The notes under the pieces: model-generated
What the model was told of the DNA's origin: nothing
The model's database searches: none
The model's input: only the letters and a program-made list of their open reading frames with translations
NCBI RefSeq assembly: GCF_023100945.1
Contig: NZ_CP064689.1
Location: forward strand, 7,918,001-7,982,000
DNA length: 64,000 nucleotides
Direction of reading: 5' to 3'
Origin: Bradyrhizobium sp. 200
GTDB lineage: Bacteria; Pseudomonadota; Alphaproteobacteria; Rhizobiales; Xanthobacteraceae
Shown here: positions 8,116-16,109 of the stretch, piece after piece
How positions within the stretch are numbered: the stretch's first letter is position 1
Layout of the letters: every line of letters begins with the position of its first letter
Program-made: the position numbers and the translations under genes

Positions 8116-8976
8116 GTGTGTGGGGCAGATTTTGCTCCATGGAAAATGGAAATCAAAACTGGTGGAGTGACTCAGCATAACTCTGAACTCGGGGACCTCA
8201 TGGACGCTCTTGCTAATCCCGCGGAACTAGCCCAGGAATCGCAGAAATCGCCGGTGCTTGTGATCATCGAACAGCACGTCCTGGCGCGTACCTGCATCCT
8301 CAACATCCTCAAGAGACAACTCACTGGATTAGAAATTGTCGAGATGGCGACGACGAGTGGCCTGAACTGGTTATCAGGCAGAGATATCCGCTTGATCGCT
8401 CTGAGTATCGGGGACAAGGAGATCACCGACCCTTCGATCGAGAATAGTCTCGCGCTTCTCGCAAAATCCTGTCCGCAAGCATCTGTTGCTCTGTTATCAA
8501 ATCGCGACGACGAGGCGACGGCTTCAGCCGCGATGCAACGCGGAGTCCGCGGCTTTTTCCCGATAACGATTCCGGTCGAAGTCGCTATCGCCGGATTACG
8601 CCTGGTTCTTGCCGGTGGGGTCTACCGACCCTTACCGATCGTTGAGCAAAATGGTACATCGAGCCTCAAGGCGCCATCGGAACACCTCGACGTTCCTGAG
8701 GTATCCGAAATCCACGAAGGCAACGGCGCCACCACGCTTGTGGCGGAGCGAACAATGGCCGACCTTACGCCACGCGAACAACATGTGCTCGAGGCGCTGC
8801 AGCTCGGCCTTCCCAACAAGTTGATTGCCGTCAGGCTCAACCTTTCGGAAAACACCGTAAAAATGCATATTCAGCGCATCATGCGAAAATGTTCCGCGCG
8901 CAATCGCACCGAGGCGGTGCTTCGCTGGAGCCGGCAACTAAACGGTCATGCGCCCTCGCGGGTGCCGTCATCTTGA
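8116..8976 (+). CDS. LuxR-family regulator with degenerate receiver domain
   Basis: About 286 residues (starts at 8146 or 8200 are possible). Residues about 45-165 follow the response-regulator receiver fold, but the acidic pocket is gone: VLVIIEQHVLART replaces the usual Asp pair, and LIALSIGDKE stands where the phosphorylated Asp is expected. Residues about 215-275 form a clear LuxR/NarL DNA-binding domain (LTPREQHVLEALQLG, NKLIAVRLNLSENTVKMHIQ). It probably acts without phosphorylation, for example by constitutive DNA binding. It is convergent with the secretion operon at 9009-12247, with 32 bases between the stops, and may control that locus; no operator was identified. Confidence 0.8.
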   Translation: MCGADFAPWKMEIKTGGVTQHNSELGDLMDALANPAELAQESQKSPVLVIIEQHVLARTCILNILKRQLTGLEIVEMATTSGLNWLSGRDIRLIALSIGDKEITDPSIENSLALLAKSCPQASVALLSNRDDEATASAAMQRGVRGFFPITIPVEVAIAGLRLVLAGGVYRPLPIVEQNGTSSLKAPSEHLDVPEVSEIHEGNGATTLVAERTMADLTPREQHVLEALQLGLPNKLIAVRLNLSENTVKMHIQRIMRKCSARNRTEAVLRWSRQLNGHAPSRVPSS

Positions 8977-9008
8977 GGGCTGCCTGAGTTCGCAGTTCTG
9001 GTCCGGCT

Positions 9009-10517
9009 CTAATCCTCGCGGAACGCGCCGTTGAAGCTGTCGAGCAGAGGCTTGAGGGCGTAGAGCGCTACGGTGCCGCGACCAGTCTTGATGAACACCT
9101 GGGCCGGCATTCCCGGAATTATCTGGACACCATCGATCCCGGCAGGCGCGGGAAGCTGCACCCGAATCTTCGCGGCGTAGTAGGGCTGATCGGTGCGCTT
9201 GTCGACTAGGCGGTCGGCAGAAACGTGCATCACAGTCCCGTGGAGCCGTGGTACGCGGCGCTGATTGTAGGGCAGCAGATTCACATCGGCGCTCAGTCCG
9301 GGACGGACCACATCGATGTCTTCGGGCCTGACGCGCGCAATCACGATGAGCCGATCTTGCCGCGGAACCAGATCCATGAGAGGTGCGCCGGCGCCAATGA
9401 CGCCACCTGGGGTATGGATCCTCAGGTCGGTTACCACGCCGTCCTCGGGCGCCTTGACCGCCGTTCGTGACAGTTGGTCGTCGGCCGCCTGCAGTCGCTC
9501 GCGTATCTGAAAGATCTGGTTTTGCACCTCACGGAGCGACTGCGCGATCTCGTTTTGACGATCATGCTCCAGTTTGAGGAGAACCGCCTCGGACTCGTTG
9601 ATAATCTGCCCCGCGCGCGATATCTGCGCGACAATCTCACCCCGCCGTCCTTCGATGTCAGCCATCTCCCGCTCGAGGTTCAGAAGGCGCGGGCGCCGCT
9701 CAAGTCCCTTGCTGACGAGCGTGGCGACGGTCGCCGCTTCCTCGCGGACGATTTCAATGCGCCTTGAGGCTGCGCTTTCCTGCGCCCTGAGACCCTCGAT
9801 CTCTTTTTCCACCTGCGACCTCTTTTCCCGGTTTACCGCCGCTTGCGATTGAAAGACCTGCCGACGCGTTTCGAAGATGCCTTGCTGGCCCGCAAGGACC
9901 GCCGCCACCGACGGGCTGGCCTTCTGCGCCATTTCCAGCTCGGCCGGAAACGACACCCGGCCTTCGCCGCGCTGTTCCGCCCGCAGCCGCGCTTCTCGCG
10001 CCGTCGCTTCCCACAACTGGCCTCGCAGGCTCTGGGCTTCAGCACGGGCCTTGGTGTCCTCCAACGAGATCATTGTTTGTCCGGAACGGACGACGTCACC
10101 GTCCGCGACCAGAATTTCCCTGATGATGCCGCCCTCAAGGTGCTGAATCGTCTTGCGGCTCGATTCGGATTCGACGGTGCCGGCGGCAATCGCGGCGCTT
10201 TCGAGGGGGGCATAGGTCGACCAGGTACCGAGACCGATGACGAAGCCGCAGACCAGCAGATTTCCTGTCCAGGTGACACCGCGCAGCCGGTCGCGGAGCG
10301 CCGGCGGCGCCGATCTCAACCACCGTGGGGCCTCCCAGATCTCAACGCGAGCGAATGCAATTTTCAGACGAGCCCATCCCCTTCGGGCAAAGAGACGGTG
10401 CAAACGTTTGATGCGGATCCAGGTGACTCCGCGCAGCCGGTTACGGAGCGCTGGCGCTGCCGATCTCAGCCACCGCGCAACCTTCAGAACGTCGATGTGA
10501 GCGGATGAAATCGTCAT
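9009..10517 (-). CDS. HlyD-family type I secretion adaptor with duplicated N-terminus
   Basis: About 502 residues. It is the inner-membrane adaptor that joins the ABC exporter to an outer-membrane TolC-like channel. After a long basic cytoplasmic N-terminus comes one membrane span (LLVCGFVIGLGTWS), the first barrel/lipoyl half (IQHLEGGIIREILVADGDVV), a coiled coil of about 180 residues, and the closing lipoyl/barrel half (VKAPEDGVVTDLRIHTPGGV). WLRSAAPALRNRLRGVTW and WLRSAPPALRDRLRGVTW occur 50 residues apart, showing a diverged 150-base tandem duplication at 10269-10472. Its ATG overlaps the stop of the ABC gene as ATGA, so the two are translationally coupled. Confidence 0.9.
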   Translation of the reverse strand: MTISSAHIDVLKVARWLRSAAPALRNRLRGVTWIRIKRLHRLFARRGWARLKIAFARVEIWEAPRWLRSAPPALRDRLRGVTWTGNLLVCGFVIGLGTWSTYAPLESAAIAAGTVESESSRKTIQHLEGGIIREILVADGDVVRSGQTMISLEDTKARAEAQSLRGQLWEATAREARLRAEQRGEGRVSFPAELEMAQKASPSVAAVLAGQQGIFETRRQVFQSQAAVNREKRSQVEKEIEGLRAQESAASRRIEIVREEAATVATLVSKGLERRPRLLNLEREMADIEGRRGEIVAQISRAGQIINESEAVLLKLEHDRQNEIAQSLREVQNQIFQIRERLQAADDQLSRTAVKAPEDGVVTDLRIHTPGGVIGAGAPLMDLVPRQDRLIVIARVRPEDIDVVRPGLSADVNLLPYNQRRVPRLHGTVMHVSADRLVDKRTDQPYYAAKIRVQLPAPAGIDGVQIIPGMPAQVFIKTGRGTVALYALKPLLDSFNGAFRED

Positions 10518-12247
10518 GAGACAAATTCGCGCGAAGCAACTTGGGGCCTTGCCACACACCTTTCGAAAACTTCCCTGCTGTCACCGAATGCGCTGACCGC
10601 GCCGCCCTGCATGATTGCAAGCTTGTTCGTTGCGCCGAGGATCCCTATCCGGTGGGTGATGATGACGACAGTTGTATTGGCCGCCTTCATCCGTTCAATG
10701 GCGTCGAAGAGCATGCGCTCGCCGAGACTGTCCAGGCTGGCGTTTGGCTCGTCGAGGACCACGAGGTGCGGGTCGCCAAAAAACGCCCGTGCGAGGCCGA
10801 GGCGCTGGCGAAACCCGCGCGGGAGATTGCTCCCTCCGCCAACGACGATGGTGTCGTACCCCAGCGGCAGCCGAATGATCGTCTCGTGAAGGCCGGCCAG
10901 CTTCGCTGCTTCAATGACCGTCTGCAAATCGGCGTCGTCCAGCCGTGCAATGATGTCCTTTACTGTTTCTCCGACGAGATCGATATCCTGCGGCAGATAG
11001 CCGAGGCGTCCTCCGCCGCCCGAATCGTGCAGGGCCAGAATGTCGATGCCGTCGAGCAGGACCGAACCTGCCGTCGGTGCGGAGATTCCAGTGAGGATCC
11101 TGCCGAGCGCGGATTTGCCGGAGCCAGATGGACCAATGATGCCAAGGCATTCACCGGGTGCCAGATTGAATGACACATCCTTCAGCATCCAATGGTCCGA
11201 TCCCGGCACGGCGACGCCAACATTGTCGACGATGAGGCCGCCTTTCGGCCCCTCCGGCAGGGCCCGGACGTTCGCAACCGCGGTGACAGCGGACATGACG
11301 TCGTTGAGCCGGCGGTAGGCGGCCAAGGCCATCGCGAATGCCTTCCAGCCTGCAACCGCCCCTTCCACCGGCGCGAGCGCGCGTCCGAACAACAGGGTCG
11401 TGGCAAAGATGATGGCGGGACTTCTGCTTTGTTCCAGGACGAGCCAGGCGGCAGCGCCCATGATCAGTACCTGCGCCAGCGCCCGCGCGGGTTTCGAGAT
11501 CAGCATGATGGTTTCGTGGCGGCGTTGGACCACCACTTGCTCGCTCCTCGCATCCTGCGCAGCTTGGCGGATCAGGCGCGCGGCGCCGTCGAGCATTCCC
11601 ATGGCCCTGATCACGTGGAGGTTTCCAATGGCCACGCCGAACCATCCCTGGCTCCTCGTCAGCGCGCCGGCCGACCGTACCCGCGGTGCTTCAGCGAGCA
11701 TGTCTTCGACAAGCCCGAGACCAAGCAGGAAAAGCACGCTGAGCACGCCTATCACTCCCAGCAAGGGATGCACGAGGAAGAGAACCCCGAGGAAGAGCGG
11801 CGTCCAGAGCGCGTCAAACAAGGTCGAGCAGGCCCCGGACTGAGCGAGCTGACGCAGGATCGCAAGATCGCGATAGGCTTCCGATGCCCGTGCCCGATCA
11901 GTGTGGGCGCATTTGAAGCACGCGGAGAGCGCTGCCGGATGGAGTTCTTCTTCGAGCCACTCGCCCATTCGGCCCAATGCCGCGCGGCGCAGTGCATCAA
12001 GCACGCCGCCGACCACGACGGTAAACGCAACGATGAGCGTCAGCATCAGAAGCGTATCGCCGCTGCGGCTCGACAGCACGCGATCATAGATCTGAAGCAG
12101 ATAGATGGAAGGCGCGAGAAGAAGAAGATTGTAGCTGCAGCTATACGCGAAAACGAGTCCGAGTGATCCGGCACAAGCCCGCAAGGCTGCCTTCAACGGG
12201 GTTCGCGGTGGTGACATCGTTTGCAGCCGGTGCGGTGTCATCAGCAT
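10514..12247 (-). CDS. Type I secretion ABC transporter (permease-ATPase fusion)
   Basis: A 577-residue exporter of PrtD/HlyB type without an N-terminal peptidase domain. Six membrane helices occupy roughly residues 25-320, starting LGLVFAYSCSYNLLLLAPSIY. The ATPase follows, with Walker A GPSGSGKSA, Q-loop LGYLPQDIDLVG, Walker B LVVLDEPNASLDS and switch His in VVIITHR. The ABC signature is unusual: NLPRGFRQRLGLARA, where PrtD relatives read LSGGQRQR. It should power one-step export of unfolded proteins through HlyD and a TolC partner; no outer-membrane gene lies in the window. The probable substrates are the repeat proteins encoded just upstream. Confidence 0.9.
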   Translation of the reverse strand: MLMTPHRLQTMSPPRTPLKAALRACAGSLGLVFAYSCSYNLLLLAPSIYLLQIYDRVLSSRSGDTLLMLTLIVAFTVVVGGVLDALRRAALGRMGEWLEEELHPAALSACFKCAHTDRARASEAYRDLAILRQLAQSGACSTLFDALWTPLFLGVLFLVHPLLGVIGVLSVLFLLGLGLVEDMLAEAPRVRSAGALTRSQGWFGVAIGNLHVIRAMGMLDGAARLIRQAAQDARSEQVVVQRRHETIMLISKPARALAQVLIMGAAAWLVLEQSRSPAIIFATTLLFGRALAPVEGAVAGWKAFAMALAAYRRLNDVMSAVTAVANVRALPEGPKGGLIVDNVGVAVPGSDHWMLKDVSFNLAPGECLGIIGPSGSGKSALGRILTGISAPTAGSVLLDGIDILALHDSGGGGRLGYLPQDIDLVGETVKDIIARLDDADLQTVIEAAKLAGLHETIIRLPLGYDTIVVGGGSNLPRGFRQRLGLARAFFGDPHLVVLDEPNASLDSLGERMLFDAIERMKAANTTVVIITHRIGILGATNKLAIMQGGAVSAFGDSREVFERCVARPQVASREFVS

Positions 12248-12316
12248 TGCGTTCCCGCCAGATATCTGAAGTCCGATCCTTCCCGCCCCGGTGTTCGCCG
12301 ACTTCGCTGGCTAAGT

Positions 12317-12346
12317 GAGAACCGGCAGCCCCCGCTGCCGGTTCTC
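12317..12346. promoter_or_regulatory. Strong hairpin between substrate gene and exporter operon
   Basis: GAGAACCGGCAG and CTGCCGGTTCTC form a perfect 12-base-pair stem around a six-base loop. It lies 19 bases after the stop of the short repeat-protein gene and about 70 bases before the ABC gene. There is no T-run on the minus-strand side, so it is more likely a processing or mRNA-stability element, or an attenuating partial terminator, than a simple terminator. Such elements can raise the ratio of substrate to transporter. Confidence 0.6.
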
Positions 12347-12365
12347 TGCCCCTCGGAAGCGTCGA

Positions 12366-12869
12366 TCAGCCGTGCCCCATGCCTGAATCGTCGATATAGT
12401 AGGTCTCGTGACTGTTGAGCGAGTCGTTCAGGATATTGACGTCAACGTCACCACCTTTCGCCGTGTTGTGGTCTCCGCCATTGCCGCCGACGCCGGCCCA
12501 CACGTTCTGACTCATGTCCACCTTGAGGTAGTTGTCCTGATAGGCCTTCGTGTTGGCATCCACGTCGGACTTGTTGTGGCCACTGTCCGACTTCTGGTCG
12601 CCATTCGATACGGCTTTTCCGCCCTCTGCCTTCGAATGCTTCTCCGCCTTCGCATTCGCGCCTCCGGCGTCCCAATAGGCCTTCTGATAAACGTGGTCGC
12701 CGGTCTTGACGTCGACGTCGGCGCCATCAGCCTTGTTGTACGGGTTGAATTCGATACTGGGCTTGCTGGTGATGTCACCCTTGTTGACGCCGTCTCCACC
12801 GTTGCCTGCGCTGTTGCCGCCGGTCGAAGCCTTGATCACGATCGTGTCGGAAGGAAATGCCTTTGCCAT
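12366..12869 (-). CDS. Short glycine-rich NSAGNGGDG-module protein, probable type I substrate
   Basis: 167 residues. After MAKAFPSDTIVIKASTG comes NSAGNGGDG, identical to the module opening of the large protein at 13159. Near the C-terminus QDNYLKVDMSQNVWAGVGGNGGD-HNTAKGGDV matches the module closing part. Between them lies a polar Lys/Asp/Gly-rich insert of about 85 residues instead of the usual 45. There is no N-terminal signal peptide, and the protein is acidic with few hydrophobics, both usual for type I substrates; canonical RTX nonapeptides are absent. ATG 12869 is chosen because GGGAGA stands at good spacing. The exporter genes follow on the same strand. Confidence 0.7.
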   Translation of the reverse strand: MAKAFPSDTIVIKASTGGNSAGNGGDGVNKGDITSKPSIEFNPYNKADGADVDVKTGDHVYQKAYWDAGGANAKAEKHSKAEGGKAVSNGDQKSDSGHNKSDVDANTKAYQDNYLKVDMSQNVWAGVGGNGGDHNTAKGGDVDVNILNDSLNSHETYYIDDSGMGHG

Positions 12870-13048
12870 GTCAGTCTCCCTGATCTGGTTTGCACACTGT
12901 GCGTCCCAATGTGGACAGCGACGATCTTGGATTTGGATGCCGGATCGATCTAGCTGCCAAAGCTGATGCCACCCTTTGCGTACAGTGTACGCCCGAAATG
13001 CTGCCCCCTCGCCGCCTGCGCCTGGCGAACTCAATGCCGCCAGGGCGT

Positions 13049-13162
13049 TTTCAAGCGAAAGCCCACCCCGGGCTTGATCCGGGGTGGGTTCGCGTCAAGA
13101 AAACGCGTCGAACAAGAATCTGGAGTGCCGTTTCGATTCTATCGAGACGGAAAAGCCTCTAG
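13049..13162. repeat. RIME-like dispersed repeat, copy 1
   Basis: An imperfect long palindrome: TTTTCAAGCGAA and TTCGCGTCAAGAAAA as outer arms and CCCACCCCGG / CCGGGGTGGG as inner arms, followed by CGCGTCGAACAAGAATCTGG and a second small hairpin TTTCGATTCTATCGAGACG. The order matches the element at 24489. I recognise the type as a Rhizobiales intergenic mosaic element. The stop codon of the gene at 13159 lies inside it. Confidence 0.65.
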
Positions 13163-14352
13163 GCATGATCCAGCAAGTGGAGATCCGACAATAGCTGCAT
13201 GGCGAAATCGCCACCAAACGCAGCGTTGCCGTGGCCGCCGTCACCACCGATACCAGCCATCTGGATCGTGCTCTGATCGAACACGACATTGTTGCTCTGA
13301 TGAGCCTCGGCTGTCGAATTGTAGCCGGCGACTGCAATGTTGATCGGCGCGTAAATGGCCACGTCGATGTCGACGAGGCTTCCTGAGAAATGGCCGTTGC
13401 CGCCGTTGCCGGCGCTGTTGTGGCCGGTCGCAATGACGTCAGAGCCGATCAAATCGAAGATGGAAGAGAACATGTCCGCGCCACCGCCCACCGCGGCGTT
13501 GCCGTTGCCGCCATCACCGCCGACGCCGGCCATCTGAACAGCGGATTGATTGAACACCACGTCGTTTGTCTGCTCGGCGTGGGCAGTGGAATTGTATCCC
13601 GCCACCGCGATGTTGATCGGGTAGTAAAACGCAAAGGACGCGTGAACGAGCCCCCCATAAGCGTATCCATCGCCCCCGTTGCCGGCGCTGTTCTCGCCCG
13701 TACTGATCGCGCCCGACCCGCCAGACGCGACCGCGCCGACGTTTCCGCCTGATGCGGCATTGCCATTGCCGCCATGACCGCCAACTCCCGCGATCTGGGT
13801 CGCGGATTGATCAAAATAGACGCTGTTCGTCTGATGGGCGTCGGCTGTCGCATGGGGGCCGGCCACCGCAATGTTGACCGGGCTATAAACCGCGACGGGC
13901 GCATGCACCATCGATCCGGAAAAGTAGCCATCGCCACCATTGCCGGCGCTGTTGTCACCGGTACCGAGCATGCCAGCGGATAGGCCAGGGAGCGGCCCGA
14001 ACCCGCCAACGTCTCCGCCTGATGCGGCATTGCCATTGCCGCCATCACCGCCAACTCCCGCGATCTGGGTCGCGGATTGATCAACATACACGACGTTCGT
14101 CTGATAGGCGTTGGCTGTGGCATGGGAGCCGGCGTGTGCCACGTTGAGCGGTTCGAAAGCAGCGTAGCTCCTCGCGATCAGGCTCCCTGCAAAATAGCCG
14201 TCGCCGCCATTGCCGGCGCTGTTATCTCCCGTGTGGATCGGGAAGTGTGACCACGAATCTGTGGGAAGCCGCCACGAGCCTGGGGCGGCATCGTGCCCGA
14301 ACAGATCCTTGCGGTCGAAAGCAACGCCCTCCGATACACTCCGACGACCCAT
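13159..14352 (-). CDS. Four-repeat NSAGNGGDG protein, probable type I secreted protein
   Basis: 397 residues from ATG 14352. After about 40 non-repetitive residues there are four tandem modules of 87-91 residues, starting near residues 41, 131, 218 and 309. Each opens with TGxNSAGNGGDG, runs through a stretch such as YSPVNIAVAG, then AxAxQxNxVxxDQSAxQ, and closes with AGVGGDGGNGNAAxGG. Spacers of 10-20 residues separate them. There is no signal peptide and only scattered short hydrophobic stretches. The modular, Gly/Asn-rich, Cys-free sequence suggests a secreted beta-rich filament or surface protein. It is not classical RTX (no GGxGxDxUx tandem array). The adjacent exporter makes type I secretion the likely route; function is unknown. 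Confidence 0.75.
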   Translation of the reverse strand: MGRRSVSEGVAFDRKDLFGHDAAPGSWRLPTDSWSHFPIHTGDNSAGNGGDGYFAGSLIARSYAAFEPLNVAHAGSHATANAYQTNVVYVDQSATQIAGVGGDGGNGNAASGGDVGGFGPLPGLSAGMLGTGDNSAGNGGDGYFSGSMVHAPVAVYSPVNIAVAGPHATADAHQTNSVYFDQSATQIAGVGGHGGNGNAASGGNVGAVASGGSGAISTGENSAGNGGDGYAYGGLVHASFAFYYPINIAVAGYNSTAHAEQTNDVVFNQSAVQMAGVGGDGGNGNAAVGGGADMFSSIFDLIGSDVIATGHNSAGNGGNGHFSGSLVDIDVAIYAPINIAVAGYNSTAEAHQSNNVVFDQSTIQMAGIGGDGGHGNAAFGGDFAMQLLSDLHLLDHA

Positions 14353-14567
14353 GGCTGTGCCCCACCTAAATTGCTTCGCGCCGACTGGACGGACGCCTCC
14401 CGCACTCAAGAGAGAATGTCACCTCGGCAAGCCAAAAGCCGAGTCGCCAATTCGGATCGCAAACGTTTGGACGGTAGACATGATAATGGTTACGCCCGTT
14501 CGGGTGTAGGCGGTGATACCTTGCCGTGAGTCACTGGACACACAACCTGCTCCGTTCCGAGGTGCGG

Positions 14568-15350
14568 ATGATTGATATTACTCGACGTCAAGCCTTGCTC
14601 GTTACGGCCGGCCTGGGAGCCTGCCTTGGCGAATCCCGTAGTGGCAATTCCGGAGTTTCCAGAATGGAAGCGATAGATTTTGAACGAGCACGCATTTCCT
14701 GGACGACAAAGGCCGGAATTGATGGCCATTGGCGAATAGCGGCAACGGCCTGTCGACAGGGCTCTTCCGATTGCATCGTCCTGGCTCCAGCGGTGATGGC
14801 TGGCGACATCTTCGGTGCCGGGCGTTTGCCCCGGGATCCCCCGTACATGTATCAGCTAGTCGCAAAGCGCGAGCGCCACGCAATCCTCAGGGAGGGCGCT
14901 AGTAACGCGGACACTGAAGCTGCCAACGAGACGACATTTTCGGCCTTCGATATTCACACGCCCCCACGTGCAGCGAGATCCATCCCATTTGACGAATTGA
15001 CCTCAACCACCCTCGTGCAATCGTGGCCCCTATCGGTATGCCTGAAGGTCCGGAGCCAGACTGGCGAACTTTGGACCCTGGAGTTTCCGGTCAATCACAT
15101 CAGCACTCAAAATACAGCCGGACCATTATTTCAGATCGAAAGCGGTCCCATGATTATCCCGCAGGACATATTGGAAATACCTGACGCCACGAGGATTGGC
15201 GGATGCTTTCTGTCCTTTGTTTTTCTGAACAAGACGGATAAAGCCGATTTGCTCGCTTGGGGTCCCGAACGCTCCGCAACATCACATCGCAGCTTCGCTC
15301 ATTTTGCTCAGATCTCGAGCATTGAAGCCAACGTCTACAGCCACCATTAG
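14568..15350 (+). CDS. Hypothetical protein with Tat-like or lipoprotein-like signal
   Basis: 260 residues from ATG 14568, which has GAGGTG upstream. The N-terminus MIDITRRQALLVTAGLGACLG has a twin-arginine start (RRQALL), a hydrophobic core and a possible lipobox LGAC, so export is likely. The rest (ISWTTKAGIDGHWRIAATAC, CIVLAPAVMAGDIFGAG, TLVQSWPLSVCLKVRSQTGE, then GGCFLSFVFLNKTDKADLLAWG) is unfamiliar and reads as a beta-rich periplasmic domain with several Cys. It is divergent from the four-repeat gene across 215 bases, so the two may share a control region, but any link to secretion is speculative. Confidence 0.55.
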   Translation: MIDITRRQALLVTAGLGACLGESRSGNSGVSRMEAIDFERARISWTTKAGIDGHWRIAATACRQGSSDCIVLAPAVMAGDIFGAGRLPRDPPYMYQLVAKRERHAILREGASNADTEAANETTFSAFDIHTPPRAARSIPFDELTSTTLVQSWPLSVCLKVRSQTGELWTLEFPVNHISTQNTAGPLFQIESGPMIIPQDILEIPDATRIGGCFLSFVFLNKTDKADLLAWGPERSATSHRSFAHFAQISSIEANVYSHH

Positions 15351-15867
15351 GGGCGGAGACCCCGATCATCACCTCAGGGTCTTCGCGATTGCCGACGCCG
15401 CGGAAACATGGTTTCACGATAACGACCCCGAAGGCGAGGCCTTTGCGTATGAAGTTCTGGAATGAACCGGATTGGTCCAGTGTTCCAGATTTAACCCGCA
15501 ACGCGGACATCAAGCTTAACATGCGAGTTTTGTTGCGGCCGACCGAAACAGGTCTAGCGTGGCAGCAGGTCGCGCAGATGGCGAATAGTCCCCGCCTGAG
15601 TACTGCGCGATTAGGGGCCGCCCCGTTGCCCTAAAGGCGGCCCCGCCCCCCGCGGGCATTGGGTTCGCTGCGCGCGTTAGGAGTTTGGCGATATCTCCGA
15701 AGTAAGCGGCTCTCACCCCATCTACGGCGAGGCGCTGAAGTCTTTGAGGGCTTTCCGCAGAGGTCTTCCAGCACGGACCATGCAAGCGACGACGGCTGTG
15801 GCTCCGTGAAGTTGAACTGCGAAAGCGCCTACATCGTAAAAGCGGCTCGCGCAGAGATAAGTTTAAG
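15351..15867. other. Stretch without a supported gene
   Basis: About 500 bases. Short open frames on both strands have no recognisable domain or good ribosome site. No RNA, repeat or terminator was recognised. Confidence 0.35.
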
Positions 15868-16008
15868 TCAAATCCCGAACACCCAGATCGCGACGATGGT
15901 GCCGAGCGTCGCAAGGCCGCTGATGGTCCATCCGGTTGCATAGGAGATTTGGTCGTCGTCGGTGCCGCGCATCGCGTCGGCGCCCGTGGTTGCTGACCGC
16001 CACTGCAT
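15868..16008 (-). CDS. Small single-span membrane protein (46 aa)
   Basis: A short frame beginning MQWRSATTGADAM, then RGTDDDQISYATGW, and ending with one clear hydrophobic segment, TISGLATLGTIVAIWVFGI, at the very C-terminus. The layout, a polar N-terminus with a terminal membrane span, is that of a tail-anchored small protein. An internal ATG 12 codons in is an alternative start. No function is known to me. It is read on the same strand as the next small gene at 16110. Confidence 0.5.
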   Translation of the reverse strand: MQWRSATTGADAMRGTDDDQISYATGWTISGLATLGTIVAIWVFGI

Positions 16009-16109
16009 GGCATTGCTCCAAGAAGCCTGCCCGCAGGGATAACGTCGGCCTGAGTTCCCGGTTCCGCTCTATTTTGGCGGCCGTCCGGCAAGGCCGCCGG
16101 ATAAAGTCG

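Noticed and set aside
13159..14352. Regular direct repeats that might look like a CRISPR array
   Set aside because: The period is about 265 bases, repeats are diverged and in frame, and they encode protein modules. No spacer pattern or cas gene is present.
12366..14352. RTX toxin call for the glycine-rich proteins
   Set aside because: No tandem GGxGxDxUx nonapeptides; Asp spacing does not fit calcium beta-rolls. Only a general type I substrate call is supported.
15389..15634. An 81-codon frame downstream of the Tat-type hypothetical gene
   Set aside because: No ribosome site or recognisable pattern; composition changes along the frame.
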